From positions 30,406-94,405 of the forward strand of contig NZ_MRWE01000019.1 of the NCBI RefSeq assembly GCF_002093665.1: a stretch of 64,000 nt of DNA. The letters are read 5' to 3'. Position numbers and translations under genes: made by a program. The notes beneath the pieces were generated by a model. It saw nothing but the letters and a program-made list of their open reading frames with translations. It was not told where the DNA came from and searched no databases. The stretch comes from Rouxiella badensis. Lineage in GTDB: Bacteria; Pseudomonadota; Gammaproteobacteria; Enterobacterales; Enterobacteriaceae. Each line of letters starts with the position of its first letter. The first letter of the stretch is position 1. Below are positions 1-10,516 of the stretch, piece by piece.

Positions 1-1002
1 CGCCAGCAACCAAGGGTGTGACTGAATCAGGCCACCCGCCGTCTCTTTTATCCAGCCGAGGTTAGCCTGCACAAAGGTGTCGCCGAGCCAGGCTACGCCC
101 AAAATACAGAGGCAGGCGCTCATACCGGCCTTGAAGGTGCCCGACGAGAGGATAAGATCGGTATCAACCTTGCACATCAAGGTGATAATCGTCGCGACGC
201 TCAGCATGATGATTAAAATGGCGCTATTGGTGGTCATGATTGGCGTGGTTATCAGACCCATTCCTGGGCTGCTTATCACCGCGTAGGCGACGACCGATAA
301 AACCCCAAGCAGGAAGATACCCACCGAGGCTTTGGCGCGTGGTTTTACCTCAAGCATCTTGTTGCCGCGCAGGCTAATGAGCCCTTCTTTGAAACGCTTT
401 TGATAGACGGGATCATCATGCAGTTTGGAATCAAAAAAGAGGCTAATAATCAATGAGGTCAGCACAATAGCGCACAGCGTTGAAGGCATAAGCACCATTA
501 AAAGATGCAGATAGCTGATGCCGTGACCTTCCATGACTGATGACATATATACCACGGCGGCAGAAATTGGCGACGCGGTGATGGCAATCTGCGCCGCGAC
601 GACCGCCGTTGACAGCGGACGGCTGGGCTTGATGCCTTGCTCCTTGGAAACCTCGGCAATGACCGGCAGCGCCGACAGCGAGATATTGCCCGTTCCCGCC
701 AGCACGGTCAGGAAATAGGTCACTATTGGTGCCAGTAGGGTGATGTGTTTAGGATTACGGCGCAGCAGTTTTTCGGTTTGCAGCACCAGATAGTCCATTC
801 CTCCTGCGACCTGCATAGCGGAAATCGCGGCAATAACGGCCATCACAATAGAGATGACGTCGAAAGGGATAGTCCCGGGTTTTACGCCTGCCAGCGCAAG
901 CGCCAAAACGCCCAACCCGCCCGCGAAGCCGATACCTACGCCGCCGAGACGTGCACCCAGAAAGATGGCGGCGAAGACGATGACCAGTTCAAGAATTACC
1001 AT
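1..1002 (-). CDS. dcuA: Anaerobic C4-dicarboxylate transporter DcuA (3' end beyond the window)
   Basis: Inner-membrane antiporter that exchanges fumarate, malate or aspartate for succinate. I translated the minus strand from the ATG at 1002; the frame stays open to base 1, giving 334 codons of a family of about 433 residues, so roughly the last 100 residues lie outside. The N-terminus (MVILELVIVFAAIFLGARL) and the long run of hydrophobic segments are typical of the Dcu family. It follows aspA in the same orientation, separated by a 182-bp gap holding a hairpin, the arrangement known from E. coli, where aspartase makes fumarate and DcuA moves C4 acids. Aspartate import plus AspA would supply both nitrogen and fumarate. 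No lesion is visible in the part present. Confidence 0.93.
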   Translation of the reverse strand, partial: MVILELVIVFAAIFLGARLGGVGIGFAGGLGVLALALAGVKPGTIPFDVISIVMAVIAAISAMQVAGGMDYLVLQTEKLLRRNPKHITLLAPIVTYFLTVLAGTGNISLSALPVIAEVSKEQGIKPSRPLSTAVVAAQIAITASPISAAVVYMSSVMEGHGISYLHLLMVLMPSTLCAIVLTSLIISLFFDSKLHDDPVYQKRFKEGLISLRGNKMLEVKPRAKASVGIFLLGVLSVVAYAVISSPGMGLITTPIMTTNSAILIIMLSVATIITLMCKVDTDLILSSGTFKAGMSACLCILGVAWLGDTFVQANLGWIKETAGGLIQSHPWLLA

Positions 1003-1099
1003 AATCACTTTTCCAATTATTATTTTTTACTGCATTTACCAGAAGAATCGAAGTTGAATTATTAATGAATTGGCGAGCGAAGGCAGGGTTTTTTTCTAT

Positions 1100-1138
1100 A
1101 AAAGAAGGGGCACGGAGTTCAAAAGACCTCCGCGCCCC
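1100..1138 (-). terminator. Hairpin between aspA and dcuA
   Basis: On the minus strand an 11-bp stem (one mismatch) formed by GGGGCGCGGAG and CTCCGTGCCCC is followed by TTCTTTT. It sits after the aspA stop and before dcuA, so it probably ends or attenuates aspA transcripts, with partial readthrough into dcuA. Confidence 0.6.
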
Positions 1139-1184
1139 CCATTACGCTTATAAACAGTAAGGTTTAGCGGTTAAGGCTGGCTGA

Positions 1185-2621
1185 TTATTGCTCGTTTTCG
1201 TCGGTGTAGCGTTTGGCTTTGTAGGCCGGGTGCATCAGGTTCTCAACCGAGAAGATATCGTCCAGCTCGGCTTCAGTCAGCAGCCCGCGCTCAAGAACCA
1301 CTTCACGCACGCTCTTGCCGGTTTCTGCACAGATTTTACCGACGATATCGCCATTGTGGTGGCCGATGAACGGGTTCAGGTAGGTGACGATCCCTATCGA
1401 GTTAAAGACGTAGAATTCGCACACTTCCTTGTTGGCTGTAATGCCGTTGATGCATTTTTCCAACAGGTTGTAGCAGGCGTTGGTCAAGATATGGATAGAC
1501 TCAAACATGGCCTGGCCAATCACCGGTTCCATCACGTTCAGCTGTAGCTGGCCTGCTTCGGCGGCCATGGTAACGCACATGTCGTTGCCGATAACTTTGA
1601 AACAAACCTGATTCACCACTTCTGGAATGACCGGGTTTACCTTGGCTGGCATGATGGAAGAACCCGCCTGCAGCTCCGGCAGGTTGATTTCGTTCAGACC
1701 GGCACGCGGACCCGAAGACAGCAGGCGCAGGTCGTTACAGATTTTCGACAGCTTAACCGCCAGACGTTTAAGCGAGCTGTGCACCATCACGTAAGCACCA
1801 CAGTCGGACGTCGCTTCAATCAGGTCTTCGGCCGGAATACACGGCAGGTTGCTGACTTCGGCCAACTTCTGCACTGCCAGCACCTGATAACCTTCTGGCG
1901 TGTTCAGGCGTGTCCCGATAGCGGTCGCGCCGAGGTTAACCTCCAGCAGCAGCTCGCCGGTGCGCAGCAGGTTGCGCGTTTCTTCTTTCAGCAGCACGTT
2001 AAACGCATGGAATTCCTGGCCCAGCGTCATGGGTACCGCGTCCTGAAGCTGAGTACGGCCCATCTTCAGGATTTTTTCAAATTCGACCGCTTTACGCTCG
2101 AAGCCGTCGCCCAGCTGCGCGATAGCATCGACCAGCTTAAGCAATGAGGCATAGACGGCCAGGCGGAAGCCGGTCGGATAAGCGTCGTTGGTTGACTGGC
2201 ACTTGTTGAGGTGGTCGTTGGGATTAAGGAACTGGTAGTCGCCTTTTTGGTGGCCCATTAGCTCGAGGCCAATGTTTGCCAGAACCTCATTGGTGTTCAT
2301 GTTTACGGAAGTACCGGCACCGCCCTGAAAAACGTCGATTGGGAACTGATCCATACATTTCCCTTTATCTAACACTTCATCGCAGGCTGCGATGATGACG
2401 TCGGCGATTTTGCGTGGGATGGTTTGCAGCTCTTTATTGGCGAGAGCGGCCGCTTTTTTTACCATCACCATGCCGCGAACAAACTCCGGCACATCGCTTA
2501 TCTTAGTGTTACTGATATAAAAGTTTTCAACAGCGCGCAGGGTATGAATACCCCAGTAAGCATCGGCGGGAACTTCACGTGTACCCAGCAGATCTTCCTC
2601 GATACGAATCGTATTTGACAT
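1185..2621 (-). CDS. aspA: Aspartate ammonia-lyase (aspartase)
   Basis: Cytoplasmic homotetramer that converts L-aspartate reversibly to fumarate and ammonia. At 478 residues it has the full family length. The fumarase/aspartase signature [11 protein letters not shown], which carries the mobile catalytic serine loop, is present near residues 320-330, and the substrate-binding stretch [12 protein letters not shown] lies near residue 100. The start at 2621 is preceded by AAGG on the minus strand. Upstream are a strong CRP-type palindrome (2802-2817) and a TATGAT -10-like element at 2726-2731 with a poor -35 hexamer, so activator-dependent transcription is likely; in E. coli aspA is CRP-activated. 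It is transcribed toward dcuA and divergently from fxsA. Confidence 0.97.
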   Translation of the reverse strand: MSNTIRIEEDLLGTREVPADAYWGIHTLRAVENFYISNTKISDVPEFVRGMVMVKKAAALANKELQTIPRKIADVIIAACDEVLDKGKCMDQFPIDVFQGGAGTSVNMNTNEVLANIGLELMGHQKGDYQFLNPNDHLNKCQSTNDAYPTGFRLAVYASLLKLVDAIAQLGDGFERKAVEFEKILKMGRTQLQDAVPMTLGQEFHAFNVLLKEETRNLLRTGELLLEVNLGATAIGTRLNTPEGYQVLAVQKLAEVSNLPCIPAEDLIEATSDCGAYVMVHSSLKRLAVKLSKICNDLRLLSSGPRAGLNEINLPELQAGSSIMPAKVNPVIPEVVNQVCFKVIGNDMCVTMAAEAGQLQLNVMEPVIGQAMFESIHILTNACYNLLEKCINGITANKEVCEFYVFNSIGIVTYLNPFIGHHNGDIVGKICAETGKSVREVVLERGLLTEAELDDIFSVENLMHPAYKAKRYTDENEQ

Positions 2622-2801
2622 GAGAACCTTCTTTTTGGTGCTAAACAGTTACAGGCTGATTAGAGTTATGTTACGGACGCTGGATAAAATAAAATATTAC
2701 ACCACTTAGCTCGGCCGCGGGTGCGATCATATGCTGCTTATGGCGAAATGCACGCACTAAGTCCATCCCACAGGGGCTTTGTGACGAGAGGTTTAGATTT
2801 C

Positions 2802-2817
2802 TGTGAAATTTCTCACA
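2802..2817. promoter_or_regulatory. CRP (cAMP receptor protein) binding site between aspA and fxsA
   Basis: TGTGA-AATTTC-TCACA is a perfect match to the CRP core TGTGA-N6-TCACA. It lies in the 367-bp gap between divergent aspA and fxsA. Its centre is about 90 bp upstream of the transcription start predicted from the TATGAT at 2726-2731 (minus strand), which suits activation of aspA. I saw no FNR consensus and no convincing gene in the rest of the gap. Confidence 0.75.
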
Positions 2818-2988
2818 ATTAATTACCCCAACCCAATTAAATATCGCCAACAGGTTGAAATTGCCTCTTAACGATACCATCTCACTGTTGTCAGTCTTCA
2901 TAGGATAACCCTATGGGACCCCCATTATAGAGTTCTGAATCGACGCCTGACAGGGCACTTCAGGGCTTGTCATCACAAGGAGAGCGCA

Positions 2989-3471
2989 GTGCGCTGGTTA
3001 CCTCTGCTTCTGTTATTTCTGTTGGCTTACATTGAAATAACCTTATTTATCAAAGTCGCCTCTGTCATCGGCGTGGCGTTTACCCTGCTGCTGGTGGTCT
3101 TTACCTCCTGCGTGGGCGTGTCGCTTGTGCGCAATCAAGGTATGAAAACTATCTCCCAGCTACAGCAAAAGCTGGCGTTGGGCGAAAGTCCGGCCGCCGA
3201 GATGGTGAAAAGTGTTTCTCTGGTGCTGGCTGGTTTTCTGCTTGTGGTACCGGGATTCTTCACCGATCTCCTTGGCCTGCTGCTGTTGCTGCCGCCGGTG
3301 CAGAAATCTCTGACCCTGAAGCTGATGCCCCACCTGAATATCTATCGCCCCGGTGGTGCAGGCCCGGCGACGGGCAATACCTTTGACGGAGAATTCCAGC
3401 GTAAGGACGAGCCCACCGAGCGTCTGGTATCTCAAATTGATGAAGACCGTCAGGATCATAAGGATCGCTAA
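2989..3471 (+). CDS. fxsA: FxsA family membrane protein
   Basis: Small inner-membrane protein named because overproduction in E. coli relieves exclusion of phage T7 by the F plasmid; its normal cellular role is not established. At 160 residues it is close to the E. coli 158. It has three or four hydrophobic segments (about residues 2-20, 24-45 and 70-100) and a charged, disordered C-terminal tail rich in D, E, R and K. The start is GTG at 2989, set 5-6 bases after AAGGAG, and no in-frame ATG upstream competes. The gene lies between aspA and groES as in E. coli, but yjeH, which separates fxsA from groES there, is missing. Confidence 0.92.
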   Translation: MRWLPLLLLFLLAYIEITLFIKVASVIGVAFTLLLVVFTSCVGVSLVRNQGMKTISQLQQKLALGESPAAEMVKSVSLVLAGFLLVVPGFFTDLLGLLLLLPPVQKSLTLKLMPHLNIYRPGGAGPATGNTFDGEFQRKDEPTERLVSQIDEDRQDHKDR

Positions 3472-3513
3472 GTTTGCGGATAAAGAAAATTCAAAAAAAT
3501 TTTCTTTTCTGCC

Positions 3514-3539
3514 CTTGAAGGGGCGCGTAATGCCCCCAT
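3514..3539 (+). promoter_or_regulatory. Sigma-32 heat-shock promoter of groES-groEL
   Basis: CTTGAAG (from 3514), then 13 bases, then CCCCATTA (from 3534) matches the sigma-32 consensus (CTTGAAA, 13-15 bp, CCCCATnT). It resembles the E. coli groE promoter closely and lies about 90 bp upstream of the groS start. Confidence 0.9.
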
Positions 3540-3564
3540 TAATCAAACCACGAGGTCAGGATAG

Positions 3565-3921
<357 letters not shown>

Positions 3922-3950
3922 TCGTCTCGTCACCCCATTTTCTGAACTGA

Positions 3951-5618
<1,668 letters not shown>

Positions 5619-5681
5619 TCATCCCCCGGCAGTCTTTCTGCTGCGTTCTGACTGGGCTTCGGCTCGGTCAGCACTAAAGAA

Positions 5682-5708
5682 GCCCGGCCTTTAAGGTCGG
5701 GTTTTTTT
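5682..5708 (+). terminator. Terminator of groES-groEL
   Basis: The stem CCCGGCC/GGTCGGG with loop TTTAA is followed by seven Ts. This is a classic Rho-independent terminator 64 bp after the groL stop. Confidence 0.9.
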
Positions 5709-5976
5709 ATGGATGGTTTTCAGGGTTTAGTCTGCCGTCTGCTTAGCGAACGCTTAAATGTGAAGTGATTCTGAAATTTGTACCTTTATTTTGTGGTGTT
5801 AAGTAAGATAAGTCTCATCGTCCTGATTAAATAACGTGTAAACTATGGGCACGCTCTGCCACGGGTTCGTGTCAGATAATGCGTTGAATTTTAGGTAAAC
5901 TCGGCAACGGATGCCTTAGATTGCGAAATGTTATCTGATAGGCGTTAGGTACTTCTCAAAACAAATGGGGAAAGAG

Positions 5977-6321
5977 ATGCGGATTAAAATGTTGCTTGGC
6001 CTTTCGGCAGTCATGCTGCTGGCGGGTTGCAGCACAGCAAATCAATTAAGCTCTGCCGGTCAACAGGTGAAATTCACCGACGAAAAACCGAGCAGCCAGT
6101 GTCAGGCTCTGGGAACCGTGACCGGTGCTCAAAGCAACTGGTTGTCAGGGACCTCCGGTGACGGCAGCTCCATGCGCGGCGCGGCAAACGATTTGCGTAA
6201 CAAGGCGGCGGCACTGGGCGGCAATACCATTTATGGTGCCAATAGCCCAACGCAGAATATCTTCTCCAGCTTTGCACCGCTGGACAGCAAAATGGTCGGT
6301 CAGGTTTATAAGTGCCCATAA
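5977..6321 (+). CDS. yjeI: YjeI-type lipoprotein (DUF4156 family)
   Basis: Predicted outer-envelope lipoprotein of unknown function, 114 residues. A short signal peptide ends in the lipobox LLAGC, so Cys17 should be the lipidated N-terminal residue. The mature part contains the family stretch SMRGAANDLRNKAA and ends GQVYKCP like the E. coli protein. An ATG at 5965 would add four residues; I prefer 5977 because GGGAAAGAG lies just before it and the family starts there. It stands alone between the groEL terminator and its own terminator. E. coli yjeJ, normally next, is absent. Confidence 0.88.
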   Translation: MRIKMLLGLSAVMLLAGCSTANQLSSAGQQVKFTDEKPSSQCQALGTVTGAQSNWLSGTSGDGSSMRGAANDLRNKAAALGGNTIYGANSPTQNIFSSFAPLDSKMVGQVYKCP

Positions 6322-6351
6322 GCGGCCACAACCGATAACCATAGCCAATAA

Positions 6352-6379
6352 AAAAGGGATGCCAACGGGCATCCCTTTT
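6352..6379. terminator. Bidirectional terminator between yjeI and epmB
   Basis: Perfect 12-bp stem AAAAGGGATGCC/GGCATCCCTTTT with an AACG loop. A-rich and T-rich flanks on both sides suit termination of convergent yjeI and epmB transcripts. Confidence 0.85.
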
Positions 6380-6424
6380 GCTTGGCATCAATCTGCGCAG
6401 ACTCCGAAAAAATTCAGTGAAAAA

Positions 6425-7453
6425 TCAGGATTGCGTCAGACCTAAGTCCAGCGGCGTCTTGCTCGGCTGCCCACCAATCTCGCGGGTGAGGGTGGGCACC
6501 AGATAACCCGATACGCGACTCAGCAAACCTTTGATAAGCGCTCTTGCCTCGTCATCCTCGACCATAAAGTGCGCCGCGCCCTGCACCTTGTCCAGCACGT
6601 GGATGTAATACGGTAAAATGCCCGCATCAAACAGCGCATTGCTCAGCGTCGCCAGCGTCTCGACGTTGTCGTTCACGCCGCGCAGCAACACGCTTTGGTT
6701 GAGCAGCGTCACACCGGATTTTTTCAGACGCGCCATACTGTTTCTCAGCTCGTCATCAATTTCATTAGCGTGATTGATGTGGGTCACCATCAGGACCTGC
6801 AGCCTGGACTCACGCAGGCGCTCACAGAGCCCCTGCGTGATGCGAGCAGGGATAACCACCGGTAAACGGCTGTGAATACGCAGACGTTTAATGTGTGGAA
6901 TGGCTTCCAGCTCGCTGATGAGCCAGTCGAGTTCGTGGTCTTTTGCCATCAGCGGGTCACCACCGGAGAAAATTATTTCATCCAGTTCCGGCTGAGTGCG
7001 GATATACTCCAGCGCCTGAGACCAATTATTTTTGTTTCCCTGGTTGTCCTGATAGGGAAAGTGGCGTCTGAAGCAGTAGCGACAGTTCACCGCACAGCCG
7101 CCTTTGACCAGCAGTAGTGCGCGATTGCGATACTTGTGCAGCAGCCCCGGTACCACGCTTTTTTGTTCATCGAGCGGGTCGGTGCTAAAGCCGGGTGCCG
7201 CGATAAATTCTTCGCGCGCAGTCAGAACCTGCAAAAGTAAAGGGTCTTGTGGACATCCCGGCTGCATGCGCGCAACAAACGCGCGCGGCACGCGCAACGG
7301 GAACAAACGACGGGCTTCGCGGCCCTGCTGCAGTTCTGCATGATCGTTAAGTGCCAGAAGAGTAAGCAGTTCGTCCGGGTCTGTAATAACATCGCCGAGT
7401 TGATACAACCAATCTTCTCTAAATGGCGTATTTAGGGTTACAATGTGTGCCAT
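6425..7453 (-). CDS. epmB: EF-P beta-lysylation protein EpmB (lysine 2,3-aminomutase)
   Basis: Radical-SAM, PLP-dependent aminomutase that turns (S)-alpha-lysine into (R)-beta-lysine, the substrate EpmA attaches to elongation factor P. At 342 residues it equals the E. coli length. The 4Fe-4S motif CxxxCxxC is at Cys120, Cys124 and Cys127, and IIFSGGDPL follows as the usual GGE-like SAM-binding strand. It is divergent from efp with only 40 bp between the start codons, so enzyme and substrate share a regulatory gap. epmA lies about 1.8 kb further on. EpmC (YfcM), the hydroxylase of the pathway, is not in this window. Confidence 0.96.
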   Translation of the reverse strand: MAHIVTLNTPFREDWLYQLGDVITDPDELLTLLALNDHAELQQGREARRLFPLRVPRAFVARMQPGCPQDPLLLQVLTAREEFIAAPGFSTDPLDEQKSVVPGLLHKYRNRALLLVKGGCAVNCRYCFRRHFPYQDNQGNKNNWSQALEYIRTQPELDEIIFSGGDPLMAKDHELDWLISELEAIPHIKRLRIHSRLPVVIPARITQGLCERLRESRLQVLMVTHINHANEIDDELRNSMARLKKSGVTLLNQSVLLRGVNDNVETLATLSNALFDAGILPYYIHVLDKVQGAAHFMVEDDEARALIKGLLSRVSGYLVPTLTREIGGQPSKTPLDLGLTQS

Positions 7454-7493
7454 TTTTTTGGCTAAGCTACCAGTTTAAAATTAGAGGGCCATT

Positions 7494-8060
7494 ATGGCGA
7501 CTTATTCTAGCAACGATTTCCGTCCGGGTCTTAAAATCATGTTCGAAAGCGAGCCTTACGCTATCGAATCAAGTGAATTTGTAAAACCGGGCAAGGGTCA
7601 GGCTTTCGCACGCGTTAAGATGCGTCGTCTGCTGACCGGTTCTCGCGTAGAGAAAACCTTCAAGTCTACCGACTCTTGCGAAGGTGCGGACGTTGTTGAT
7701 ACCAACATGAACTACCTGTACAACGACGGTGAGTTCTTCCACTTCATGCACCCTGAGACTTTCGAGCAGCACGGTGTTGAAGAGAAAACCGTAGGTGACG
7801 CGGCTAAATGGTTGCAGGACAATGCGGAATGTATCGTGACTCTGTGGGACGGTCGTCCTATCGCAGTTCAGCCACCGAACTTCATCGAAGCTGAAATCAC
7901 CGAAACTGACCCAGGCCTGAAAGGTGACACTGCCGGTACCGGCGGTAAACCAGCGACTCTGTCTACTGGCGCAGTTGTTAAGGTTCCATTGTTCGTACAG
8001 ATCGGTGAAGTTGTTCGTGTTGATACCCGTTCTGGCGAATACGTTTCTCGCGTTAAGTAA
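7494..8060 (+). CDS. efp: Translation elongation factor P
   Basis: tRNA-shaped three-domain factor that enters the ribosomal E site and relieves stalling at consecutive prolines. 188 residues, family-standard. The tip loop of domain I reads KPGKGQAF, with the modifiable lysine at position 34, the residue EpmA beta-lysylates. A GAGGG ribosome binding site precedes the ATG. A wobble-rich inverted repeat at about 8089-8117 follows the stop but lacks a T tract, so transcripts may continue toward ecnA. Confidence 0.98.
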   Translation: MATYSSNDFRPGLKIMFESEPYAIESSEFVKPGKGQAFARVKMRRLLTGSRVEKTFKSTDSCEGADVVDTNMNYLYNDGEFFHFMHPETFEQHGVEEKTVGDAAKWLQDNAECIVTLWDGRPIAVQPPNFIEAEITETDPGLKGDTAGTGGKPATLSTGAVVKVPLFVQIGEVVRVDTRSGEYVSRVK

Positions 8061-8154
8061 TTTTCGCGCAGACGTATAACGCATAAGGCGCTGCGGTGGC
8101 CAGGCTGCCGCGGTGCTTACGTTCGACCCTTTGAATTTTTGGAATACGTTTACA

Positions 8155-8283
8155 ATGTTGAAGAGAATGTTGTTTATCGTGGTTTCAGTGCTGGCACTGG
8201 CAGCGTTAAGCGGATGCAATACGGTTCACGGTTTTGGTGAAGACGTGTCACACCTCGGCGGAGCCATTTCCCGAGCAGGCTGA
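8155..8283 (+). CDS. ecnA: Entericidin A, small lipoprotein
   Basis: 42-codon ORF that I translated by hand. It gives a signal peptide with the lipobox LSGC, Cys21 as the lipidated residue, then [18 protein letters not shown], the entericidin signature. In E. coli, EcnA is described as the antidote to the bacteriolytic lipoprotein EcnB. The start is supported by GGAA ten bases upstream; a second ATG at 8167 would leave almost no spacing after AAGAG. The TGA stop lies inside the left arm of the following terminator hairpin. ecnB is next in the same orientation. Confidence 0.88.
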   Translation: MLKRMLFIVVSVLALAALSGCNTVHGFGEDVSHLGGAISRAG

Positions 8284-8302
8284 CTTAGGTCGGCCTTTTT
8301 TT
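8278..8302 (+). terminator. Terminator overlapping the ecnA stop codon
   Basis: The stem GGCTGAC/GTCGGCC (one G-U pair) with a TTAG loop is followed by seven Ts. It should end ecnA transcripts before ecnB, consistent with ecnB having its own promoter. Confidence 0.85.
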
Positions 8303-8431
8303 CGCCGAGTATCCACGTTTCTGCACTTGTTCTTATTTGTCCGAAATTTCATCAACTCGCTCCACTCCGCGCCAATTTTAACTACACTTAGAGCGTTATA
8401 CTTTACATTCTCTTATAGGAAGGATTTTTAT

Positions 8432-8566
8432 ATGCTGAAGAAAAGTATTCTCACCCTCGTGTCAGTTATCGTTCTCTCAAGCCTGTTAACCGCCTGCAAC
8501 ACGACGCGCGGCGTGGGTGAAGACATTTCTGCCGGTGGTCACGCCGTTTCCAGAGCTGCACAGTAA
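8432..8566 (+). CDS. ecnB: Entericidin B, small bacteriolytic lipoprotein
   Basis: 44 residues with the lipobox LTAC (Cys22) followed by [18 protein letters not shown], clearly paralogous to EcnA. The frame is open from 8234, but the ATG at 8432 has a strong AGGAAGGA ribosome binding site and the right length. In E. coli, EcnB is a membrane-active toxin induced in stationary phase by RpoS under high osmolarity and countered by EcnA. The AT-rich stretch between the ecnA terminator and this gene must hold its promoter; I cannot assign the sigma factor with confidence. Confidence 0.93.
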   Translation: MLKKSILTLVSVIVLSSLLTACNTTRGVGEDISAGGHAVSRAAQ

Positions 8567-8575
8567 TTGCTAACT

Positions 8576-8602
8576 GGGTGACGCCGATTTGCCGTGTCAC
8601 CC
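8576..8602. terminator. Stem-loop between ecnB and blc
   Basis: GGGTGAC pairs with GTCACCC across a 13-base loop between two convergent genes. T tracts on either side are weak, so this is a likely but not strong terminator. Confidence 0.5.
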
Positions 8603-8614
8603 GATTTAGCTCGC

Positions 8615-9139
8615 CTAAGGCTGTTTAACCCACACCAGTTTATCGGTATCAAAACCATAGCGCTGCGCGGTTTCCAGCAAATGCTGTTTTACCCCGGCAT
8701 CAAGCTGAGGCGTTCGTGAGAGGATCCACAGATAGCTTTTATCCGGTCCACACACCAGCGCGTACTGATAGTCTTTGTCGAGCTCAATCACGTTGTAGCC
8801 GCCATAAAACGGCCCAAAGAAGGAAACCTTGAGTGCGGCGCGTGAGGTTGGGCCGGTGAAATAGCCTTTTCCTTCACTCTGCTGCCATTTGTTTTTCGCC
8901 GGGTTGAATCCGCGGTTGATCACCTTCACGCCGCCGTCGTTGCGCAGGCTGTAATTGGCGGTGACCTGCTCCATGCCCCTTTCGAAGCCGTGATCCAGCC
9001 GCGCCACCTCATACCAGGTGCCCAGATAGCGATTTAACTCGAAGTTATTGACCACTTTGACGTTCTCAGGCGGATTAATGCTACAACCGACTGAAAGTAA
9101 TGCAGAAATAAATACACCTAATTTTGCCCAGATTCGCAT
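8615..9139 (-). CDS. blc: Outer membrane lipocalin Blc
   Basis: Lipoprotein of the lipocalin fold, anchored in the outer membrane and able to bind fatty acids and lysophospholipids. 174 residues. The signal peptide ends in LSVGC (Cys19), and the first conserved lipocalin motif is LGTWYEVAR (about residues 39-47). GPFYGGYNVIELD and YLWILSRTP are further family strands. It is convergent with ecnB. In E. coli blc is followed by ampC and frdDCBA before epmA; here it faces epmA directly, separated by about 107 bp. Confidence 0.95.
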   Translation of the reverse strand: MRIWAKLGVFISALLSVGCSINPPENVKVVNNFELNRYLGTWYEVARLDHGFERGMEQVTANYSLRNDGGVKVINRGFNPAKNKWQQSEGKGYFTGPTSRAALKVSFFGPFYGGYNVIELDKDYQYALVCGPDKSYLWILSRTPQLDAGVKQHLLETAQRYGFDTDKLVWVKQP

Positions 9140-9246
9140 AGTCGTCCCTTTCTCACGTTAAGCCTTAAGTGTAGCCAACGGAAATTTGTTTGCCTGCGGG
9201 GATGCGAGTAGACTGCATGCCCTGTCTGATATCGGAGTAAATCATC

Positions 9247-10224
9247 ATGAGCGAAACAGCAAGCTGGCAACCCAGTGCATCTATCGCCAATTTGTTGAAG
9301 CGTGCGGCAATCGTAGCTGAAATTCGACGTTTTTTCAGCGATCGTGGCGTTCTGGAGGTGGAGACACCGACCATGAGCCAGGCAACGATCACCGACATTC
9401 ACCTGTTTCCTTTTGAGACGCGCTTCGTCGGCCCCGGTGCCGCCGAGGGCATGACGCTCTACATGATGACCAGCCCAGAGTATCATATGAAACGCCTGCT
9501 GGCCGCGGGCAGTGGTCCTATTTATCAGATGGGCCGCAGTTTTCGCAACGAAGAGGCCGGTCGGTATCATAATCCCGAATTCACCATGCTCGAGTGGTAT
9601 CGCCCACGCTATGACATGTATCGCCTGATGAATGAAGTGGATGACCTGCTACAACAGATCCTCGACTGCGACAGCGCCGAAACGGTCTCCTATCAGCAGG
9701 TGTTTATCCGCCATCTTGACGTCGACCCTTTGTCTGCCGACAAAGCGCAACTGCGTGAAGCAGCCGCCAAGCTGGATCTTTCCAACATTGCCGATGAAGA
9801 AGAGGATCGTGACACGCTGCTCCAGCTGTTGTTCGCGATGGGCGTTGAACCGCATATCGGGCGAGAAAAGCCGACTTTCGTTTACCATTTCCCGGCGACG
9901 CAGGCGTCCCTGGCCGAAATAAGTACCGAAGACCACCGCGTTGCCGAGCGTTTTGAGGTCTACTACAAAGGCGTTGAGCTAGCCAACGGATTCCGTGAAT
10001 TGACCGACGGCAACGAGCAGCGTCAGCGCTTTGAGCAGGACAACCGAAAGCGCGCCGCACGCGGCCTGCCGCAGCATCCTATCGACAACAATCTGCTGGA
10101 TGCCTTGAAGCACGGCATGCCGGAGTGTTCCGGTGTTGCGCTGGGCGTCGATCGCCTGATTATGATTGCGCTAGGTGCCGACAGCATCGCCGACGTATTG
10201 GCTTTCCCCGTTACCCGCGCCTGA
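9247..10224 (+). CDS. epmA: EF-P (R)-beta-lysine ligase EpmA (PoxA/GenX)
   Basis: Truncated class II lysyl-tRNA synthetase paralogue that activates beta-lysine with ATP and transfers it to Lys34 of EF-P instead of to tRNA. 325 residues, identical in length to E. coli. It lacks an N-terminal anticodon-binding domain. Motif 2 appears as [18 protein letters not shown] (about residues 98-115), and motif 3 near the C-terminus as GVALGVDRL. With epmB and efp it forms the EF-P module of this window. It has its own intrinsic terminator at 10246. Confidence 0.97.
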   Translation: MSETASWQPSASIANLLKRAAIVAEIRRFFSDRGVLEVETPTMSQATITDIHLFPFETRFVGPGAAEGMTLYMMTSPEYHMKRLLAAGSGPIYQMGRSFRNEEAGRYHNPEFTMLEWYRPRYDMYRLMNEVDDLLQQILDCDSAETVSYQQVFIRHLDVDPLSADKAQLREAAAKLDLSNIADEEEDRDTLLQLLFAMGVEPHIGREKPTFVYHFPATQASLAEISTEDHRVAERFEVYYKGVELANGFRELTDGNEQRQRFEQDNRKRAARGLPQHPIDNNLLDALKHGMPECSGVALGVDRLIMIALGADSIADVLAFPVTRA

Positions 10225-10245
10225 TATTCTCGCGCAGCGATAAGA

Positions 10246-10276
10246 AATCCTGTCCCTGTGGGTCAGGATTTTTTTT
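10246..10276 (+). terminator. Terminator of epmA
   Basis: The stem AATCCTGTCCC/GGGTCAGGATT with one T-T mismatch is followed by a run of Ts. It insulates epmA from the purine-permease insert that begins 240 bp later. Confidence 0.88.
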
Positions 10277-10516
10277 ATCTACAAATCTTGCCTTGTGGCG
10301 GTGCTTTGCACATTCATAGTGCGAATCTATGAGGATTTCACGTCTGATGAAACAAAAGTATGCAAATTAGTATTTTATGATTTTAAAGTTTCAGTAAAAA
10401 ATTATGCGAAAAATACATTATTTTTCATTAAGTTATACAAGTTATGCTTAGTTTTTTACCGAATGGCCTGGTTTATGCATTAAAGGGGTAATACTCCCTT
10501 ATCGCGGAACCACGTT

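Noticed and set aside
2671..2901. 76-codon ORF on the minus strand upstream of aspA
   Set aside because: It spans the CRP site and predicted aspA promoter, with no recognisable protein features.
5872..5938. TCAGATAA and TTATCTGA arms upstream of yjeI
   Set aside because: The arms are only 8 bp and 51 bases apart, with no sign of conserved structure.
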